Positions 60,155 to 64,000 of a stretch of 64,000 bases of DNA are shown one piece after another. Origin of the DNA: Sphingomonas sp. IC081 (GTDB lineage Bacteria > Pseudomonadota > Alphaproteobacteria > Sphingomonadales > Sphingomonadaceae); NCBI RefSeq assembly GCF_006874585.1, contig NZ_CP029762.1:733422-797421 (forward strand), given 5' to 3'. The notes beneath the pieces are model-generated. The model ran no database searches. It was not told where the DNA came from and worked only from the letters and a program-made list of their open reading frames with translations. Position 1 is the stretch's first letter, and each line of letters begins with the position of its first letter. The position numbers and the translations under genes were made by a program.

Positions 60155-61354
60155 TCATCGGTATTGGGCTGTGAAATCATTGTTAGGCGAGGCGAACTGC
60201 ACGGCAAGCGGCAAGCCCGCCGCCGCCACCAGTTTTGCCGCAAGTGCATCGGCATCCCCAGTGACAACCGTGCCCTGCTCAAGCCAGGCGAGACACCCGC
60301 CCCGCGCCTGATCAAGGCAGGTCAGGGCCAGCGAAGCGGTGATCGCCAGTTCCCCGCCCAGGCCGCGACCCAGCCCGAGATCGGCGGCAATGCGTTCGCC
60401 CAGCCGTTCGGGGCAGAGCAAGCCGAACCGCAGCGTCTCCTGCCAGGGGTTGGCATGGTTGGTGGCATCCTCCACCACGAACCACCCATCGATGGCACGT
60501 TCATCCTCCATCGGCCCGCGCCCGTGCCGGGTCAGATAGCAACGCGTGGCGTAAGTCACCTCGAGCGCGGAAATCCCCGCCTCGCCGGCAATCGCGGCGA
60601 TATTGGCCAGCCCCGTGCTGGAGCGGGTAACAAAGGGGAACCCCTCGGCTCCCTGATCGAGCAGCAGCCCCTGCGCCGCCTCGAAGATCACCGTCCCCTG
60701 CCTGCCGAGCACGGCATCACCGGAGAGTTCCACGCGTGAGCGGAAGGCGGCGCATTGGTCCAGGAAACGCTCCAGCACGCCATCCGCCGATGCATGTTCC
60801 AGCGGGCCGCCATGCGGATCGAGGCCCAGTTCGGCTGCCCGAGCGCCCAACCATGCACTCCGGATCGCGTGCAATTTGCCGCGCAGATCCGCGCTCCACA
60901 GATCGGCGACAGTGAGTGCAAAGGCCGTCTGCTGGCAGCGCCCCACCGTCTCCCCGAACCCGAGGCCGCAGCTGCCGTGCCGCCTCTTGCCGCGCGCCAG
61001 TTCGGCCGCCTGGTTGACCATCATGTCCCAGGGCGTCGTCACCCAGCCGCGCGGATCGGCGGTGATAAGGGGTGCGAGGCCCTTGGCGCCCAGCGCCGCG
61101 CACTCCTCGGCGAGCAGGATCGGGTGCGACACCATGAAGCGAGAGAAATGCGTGGCCGCGCCGCGAAATGCCGCCGAGCCGATATGGTGGAACACGTGCC
61201 GCTGCCCGCCGGTCTCGACCGTGTGCCCGGCCTGCGCACCGCCATTGCTGCGCACCACGACCACCTCCGGGCCAAGCGAGGCAGCGAGCCAGTCGACCGT
61301 GCGCCCCTTGCCCTCGTCACCGTAGCTGGCGCCGATCACCGCCTGCGCGCGCAT
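60155..61354 (-). CDS. Divergent PurA (adenylosuccinate synthetase) family enzyme
   Basis: A 399-aa PurA homolog, shorter than the usual 430. The GTP-loop GASYGDEGKGRTVD keeps catalytic Asp13 and GGAQAGHT keeps His44. Two canonical elements are changed: the IMP-site GTTGRGIGP reads GSCGLGFGE, and the aspartate-recognition TGRxRRxGW loop is replaced by ATNHANPWQETLRFG. It therefore probably joins a different ligand or uses a different base. The frame is open to 61486, but ATG 61354 lies one base after the VWA stop and starts the fold. It is not likely to be the housekeeping PurA. The product is unknown. Confidence 0.75.
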   Translation of the reverse strand: MRAQAVIGASYGDEGKGRTVDWLAASLGPEVVVVRSNGGAQAGHTVETGGQRHVFHHIGSAAFRGAATHFSRFMVSHPILLAEECAALGAKGLAPLITADPRGWVTTPWDMMVNQAAELARGKRRHGSCGLGFGETVGRCQQTAFALTVADLWSADLRGKLHAIRSAWLGARAAELGLDPHGGPLEHASADGVLERFLDQCAAFRSRVELSGDAVLGRQGTVIFEAAQGLLLDQGAEGFPFVTRSSTGLANIAAIAGEAGISALEVTYATRCYLTRHGRGPMEDERAIDGWFVVEDATNHANPWQETLRFGLLCPERLGERIAADLGLGRGLGGELAITASLALTCLDQARGGCLAWLEQGTVVTGDADALAAKLVAAAGLPLAVQFASPNNDFTAQYR

Positions 61355-61355
61355 G

Positions 61356-62255
61356 TCACTCGCTCCCCCATCCGCGGCCGCCAAGCCCGCCTTCGGCAAA
61401 CCGCCGCAGCGGCTCCGGCAGCAGCGCGGCCAAGCCTCCGGCAGCGCGGCGAGGACGACCACTCGCCGCCTCGATGGTGGCGACAATGGTTTCCGCCAGC
61501 CGCGTGGGGTCCTTTAAGTGGATCACCCGCTCCGGCAGGATCGCTTCCCAGGACGCCCTGACCTTGGCCATGTTACGCGCCGCGTAGCTGCCGTCGACGA
61601 TGATGTGAAACACCTCGTATCCAGCGCTCGCCAACCGCACCGCCTCGCGCCCGGAAATGCCGCGCCTTGCATCAAGACCCAGGACCCGTACCAATTGGTC
61701 ACGCTCGATCCCGTCAAGCACCGGCTCGTCACCCACCGTGAACAGGAAACCCTTGCGACCGCGTCTTTGCTGCGCGTCATGCACCGTCTTCAATCCGGCA
61801 AAGGCATGGGCAAGGCAATAACTCTCGCCGTCGTTGCCACCCCCGCCGCCTTCCAGCCAGAGCTGGCGGAGCTGCTCGACGATGCGCAAGTCAGCCTCGA
61901 ACTGGGTGACCTGCAGTGGCGCCCGGTCGCAATAGGCATCGCCGATCGCCATGGCCATGACGTGCGGATCACTTACCGGGCGGCGGTCCATCAGCGCGGT
62001 GAACGTTTCATTGAGACCGCGCACGACCAGTTCCTCGGCGAGCATGCCCATCGATCCGGTGACGTCGACGCCGATGATGATCGGCGTCGCTTCCGGGTTT
62101 TGCCCGCTGTCGCGCGATTCCCGCAAGGTCACGCGGGCGGGATCGTAAGCCTTGTCCATGCCCAGCGCGCCGAACAGTTCGCGGCGGCTCCGCCCGTGGA
62201 TCGATCCGGCAGCATAGGCATCCCAATCCCGCGCGCTCCAGTTGCCATGTCCCAT
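61356..62255 (-). CDS. VWA-domain protein of unknown function
   Basis: A 299-aa protein from ATG 62255 with GGAGA upstream (the frame is open to 62489 through the divergent gene). The N-terminal segment WSARDWDAYAAGSIHGRSRRELFG is followed by a von Willebrand A domain whose MIDAS reads D64-x-T66-x-S68 (GVDVTGSMG, Thr for the usual Ser). A GGGGGNDGESY insert follows, and later VFHIIVDGSYA. No signal peptide is seen, so it is cytoplasmic. VWA proteins assemble complexes or chaperone metalloenzymes. It heads the operon with the PurA-like and nicotinamidase-like genes; its role there is unknown. Confidence 0.75.
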   Translation of the reverse strand: MGHGNWSARDWDAYAAGSIHGRSRRELFGALGMDKAYDPARVTLRESRDSGQNPEATPIIIGVDVTGSMGMLAEELVVRGLNETFTALMDRRPVSDPHVMAMAIGDAYCDRAPLQVTQFEADLRIVEQLRQLWLEGGGGGNDGESYCLAHAFAGLKTVHDAQQRRGRKGFLFTVGDEPVLDGIERDQLVRVLGLDARRGISGREAVRLASAGYEVFHIIVDGSYAARNMAKVRASWEAILPERVIHLKDPTRLAETIVATIEAASGRPRRAAGGLAALLPEPLRRFAEGGLGGRGWGSE

Positions 62256-62280
62256 CGCTTGGTCTCCATCTTCCGACTCA

Positions 62281-62329
62281 ATAAACGTCATTTTGCATTT
62301 TAATTTATAAGATGCAATATGCAGTTTAT
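62281..62329. promoter_or_regulatory. 49-bp extended palindrome, putative NrtR operator
   Basis: ATAAAC at 62281-62286 pairs with GTTTAT at 62324-62329, and inside TTGCAT (62293-62298) pairs with ATGCAA (62312-62317) around an AT-rich centre near 62305. It lies between the divergent NrtR-like and VWA genes and overlaps the ATG of the former. AT-rich palindromes of this kind are typical NrtR sites; binding is inferred. Confidence 0.6.
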
Positions 62330-62996
62330 GAACAATCAATCTGATCGACCGATCCTGACTGTCGACGTCGTGCCCCTGACACTCGCAAATGGCCGTCTCT
62401 GCGTGCTGCGCGCAGTGCGTCCCGAGGCCCCGTTCGCGGGCCGCGCGGCGCTGATCGGCGGTTACGTCCACACCGACGAGGACCGCCATCTCGGCGATAG
62501 CGCCCGCCGCGTGCTGGCCGCCAAGGCCGGGCTCAGCGCACTCTACGTGGAGCAGCTATCCACCTTTTCCGGTCCCAATCGCGATCCGCGCGGCTGGTCT
62601 GCCAGCGTCGCCTATTTCTCGCTTTCGCCGCTCGCCGCGCTGCAACCGGCGCTGGAGGTCCCCGGCCTCGAACTGGTGCCTGCGAACGAGGCGGGCGGCA
62701 TGCCGTTCGACCATGACACGATCCTCGCCGCCGCGCTGGCGCGGCTGCGCGGCAAGGGCGCCTATTCCGACCTGCCCGCGCGTTTTCTGGAGGCGGAGTT
62801 CACCCTCGCCGAGTTGCACACGGTCTACGAGATCGCGCTTGGCGAAGCGCTCAACATCGATGCCTTCCGCCGCAAGGTGATGGAGCGTGGTTTCATCGAG
62901 GAAAGCGGCGCCAAACGCCGCGAGCCCGGCGCCAATAGGCCCTCCCTGCTCTATCGGCTGAAAGCGGGTCACGCGGTGTTCGACCGCCGGATGTAA
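62319..62996 (+). CDS. NrtR-type Nudix-related transcriptional regulator
   Basis: A 225-aa protein with a Nudix-like N-terminal domain (ILTVDVVPLTLANGRLCVLRAVRPEAPFAGRAALIGGYVHTDEDRHLGDSARRVLAAKAGL). The catalytic Nudix box is degenerate: it lacks the REXXEE core. A C-terminal winged helix follows (FTLAELHTVYEIALGEALNIDAFRRKVMERGFIEESGAKRREPGANRPSLLYRLK). NrtR proteins bind ADP-ribose and repress NAD synthesis or salvage genes. It faces the VWA/PurA-like/nicotinamidase operon, the expected target. Start ATG 62319 or ATG 62328; both lie in the palindrome, suggesting autorepression. Confidence 0.87.
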   Translation: MQFMNNQSDRPILTVDVVPLTLANGRLCVLRAVRPEAPFAGRAALIGGYVHTDEDRHLGDSARRVLAAKAGLSALYVEQLSTFSGPNRDPRGWSASVAYFSLSPLAALQPALEVPGLELVPANEAGGMPFDHDTILAAALARLRGKGAYSDLPARFLEAEFTLAELHTVYEIALGEALNIDAFRRKVMERGFIEESGAKRREPGANRPSLLYRLKAGHAVFDRRM

Positions 62997-63072
62997 CCGC
63001 TACCGCCCCCCGACGCGCCCTGCGCTGCTGCCACCTTTTCCTGACCGGCGCGGGCCGCTATCGATTGTTCCA

Positions 63073-63984
63073 ATGCCTGCTTCCCCCCAAGCCGCAGCCC
63101 CCCGCGCGGCATCCGCCCACGATCTTGCCCGCGCGGCCGACTTTCTCGCCACCTGCGAGGACTACCGCGTGCTGCGCAAGCTGCGCCCGATTGCGCGCTT
63201 CCACGTGCCGCGCCCCGGCAGCGAGGGCCGCATCGGCGTTGCCCTCGACGTCGAGACGACCGGGCTCGACCATGAGGCGGACCGCATCATCGAACTCGCC
63301 GTCCAGCGTTTCCGCTACGATGAGGCCGGACGCATCGTACAGGTCGGACAGCCCCGCGTCTGGCGCGAGGACCCCGAGCGCGTGCTCGATCCGCGCATCA
63401 CCAAGCTGACCGGGCTCACCAATGCCATGCTCGACGGACAGGCGATCGACGAAGCGGCTGCCATTGACATCCTGGCCTCGGCAGACCTCATCGTTGCCCA
63501 CAATGCCGCATTCGACCGGCCCTTTGTCGACAGGCGTCTGCCTGCCATCGCCGACAAGGCCTGGGCCTGTTCGATGGCCGAACCCGACTGGCTGGAACTC
63601 GGTTTCGACGGGCGGGCACTGGCGTACCTCGTCTCGCAATGCGGCTGGTTCTACGAAGGCCACCGGGCCGAGAACGACATCCTCGCGCTGATCTACCTGC
63701 TGGCCCACGGCCTGCCGGACGGCCGCACGGTGATGGCGGAACTCATCGCCCGCTCCGAGCAGCCGGGCTGTCGCGTCAATGCAGTGGATGCCCCATTCGG
63801 CGCCAAGGACCTGCTCAAGGCCCGCGGCTACCGCTGGAATGCTATCATGCGCTTCTGGTCGAAGGAAATTCCCGAAGCCGAGCGCGAGACCGAGGAACTA
63901 TGGCTGAAGACCGAGGTCTACACCGGCCACGGCAGCCCGGCGCTGCACCCGGTCACCGCTTGCGACCGCTACAAGGGCTTTTGA
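63073..63984 (+). CDS. DEDDh-type 3'-5' exonuclease (DnaQ-like)
   Basis: A 303-aa protein with the exonuclease sites visible: Asp59 and Glu61 (ALDVETTGLD), the HNAAFDRPFVD motif with the second Asp, and HRAENDILAL with the His and last Asp of DEDDh. The C-terminal 60 residues (AKDLLKARGYRWNAIMRFWSKEI and a C-terminal ACDRYKGF) form a small extra domain. It degrades DNA or RNA from the 3' end. It is monocistronic as far as the window shows, 76 bp after the NrtR gene on the same strand. A proofreading role cannot be assumed because no polymerase is adjacent. Confidence 0.87.
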   Translation: MPASPQAAAPRAASAHDLARAADFLATCEDYRVLRKLRPIARFHVPRPGSEGRIGVALDVETTGLDHEADRIIELAVQRFRYDEAGRIVQVGQPRVWREDPERVLDPRITKLTGLTNAMLDGQAIDEAAAIDILASADLIVAHNAAFDRPFVDRRLPAIADKAWACSMAEPDWLELGFDGRALAYLVSQCGWFYEGHRAENDILALIYLLAHGLPDGRTVMAELIARSEQPGCRVNAVDAPFGAKDLLKARGYRWNAIMRFWSKEIPEAERETEELWLKTEVYTGHGSPALHPVTACDRYKGF

Positions 63985-63986
63985 CC

Positions 63987-64000
63987 GGGGGGGGGGGGGG
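63987..64000. other. Terminal run of 14 G
   Basis: The window ends in an uninterrupted G homopolymer right after the exonuclease stop codon. Nothing comparable occurs elsewhere in the window. It is most simply an assembly or sequencing artefact at a contig end. Confidence 0.7.

Noticed and set aside
60155..61354. Phage-type PurZ for 2-aminoadenine DNA
   Set aside because: PurZ proteins replace the P-loop Asp with Ser, whereas this protein keeps GDEGKG. No other dZ-pathway genes or phage genes are nearby.
1..64000. CRISPR arrays, rRNA, tRNA genes or prophage
   Set aside because: No regularly spaced repeats, no rRNA-like or cloverleaf-like sequence and no phage structural genes were recognised on reading. 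Short tRNAs could be missed without a covariance search.

Overview
The window looks like a chromosomal segment of a high-GC alphaproteobacterium, most likely a sphingomonad (Sphingomonadales, Novosphingobium/Sphingobium-like). Support comes from the strongly GC-rich codon use, a TonB-dependent receptor ending in Phe, the many overlapping start/stop junctions, and the mix of SDR, NTF2-like, luciferase-like monooxygenase, GMC and IorAB-type oxidoreductases typical of that order. This assignment is inference; no rRNA or tRNA lies in the window. The left edge cuts an IS5-family transposase and the right edge ends in 14 consecutive G, so either edge may be a contig boundary.

Layout. 1-1.2 kb: IS remnant and a low-GC lipoprotein gene (recent acquisition). 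1.2-9.8 kb: a catabolic/accessory block with a frameshifted sugar-phosphate isomerase, a Gfo/Idh/MocA oxidoreductase, a four-gene operon made of two tandem NTF2-like + SDR modules facing an AraC regulator, and a MocR-type regulator facing a DMT exporter. 9.8-12.8 kb: a nested intergenic palindrome and a TonB receptor. 12.8-18.2 kb: GMC dehydrogenase, its Tat-exported small subunit and a DHA2 pump, divergent from a second MFS transporter. 18.2-25.2 kb: CstA/YbdD, a YcaQ-type DNA glycosylase, and a LysR/FUSC exporter pair. 25.2-30.2 kb: a cytosolic GH3 glycosidase, an FMN reductase and a luciferase-like monooxygenase, facing a TetR regulator.

30.3-41.8 kb: a compact chemosensory operon (STAS, CheY, CheA, CheW, two MCPs, CheW, CheR, CheB and a degenerate soluble MCP-like protein). 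No flagellar genes are seen. A 270-bp non-autonomous IS5-like element (MITE) is inserted exactly at the stop codon of its last gene. 42-46.3 kb: LysR/aldo-keto reductase/manganese cupin and Lrp/cysteine-desulfhydrase-like pairs. 46.3-50.6 kb: a periplasmic molybdenum hydroxylase (IorA, IorB) with a triheme cytochrome c. 50.8-52.5 kb: DUF2271 and DUF4198 exported proteins behind a Fur-like box. 52.9-53.8 kb: a LysR regulator.

53.8-62.9 kb is the most intriguing part. A JetABC/MksFEB (Wadjet-like SMC) operon has no JetD nuclease next to it. Immediately upstream is an NrtR-type Nudix regulator facing a VWA-domain protein, a divergent PurA-family enzyme with a rewritten aspartate loop, and a nicotinamidase-like hydrolase. 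A 49-bp palindrome sits between the divergent genes. This looks like an uncharacterised NAD/purine-linked module. The window closes with a DEDDh 3'-5' exonuclease.
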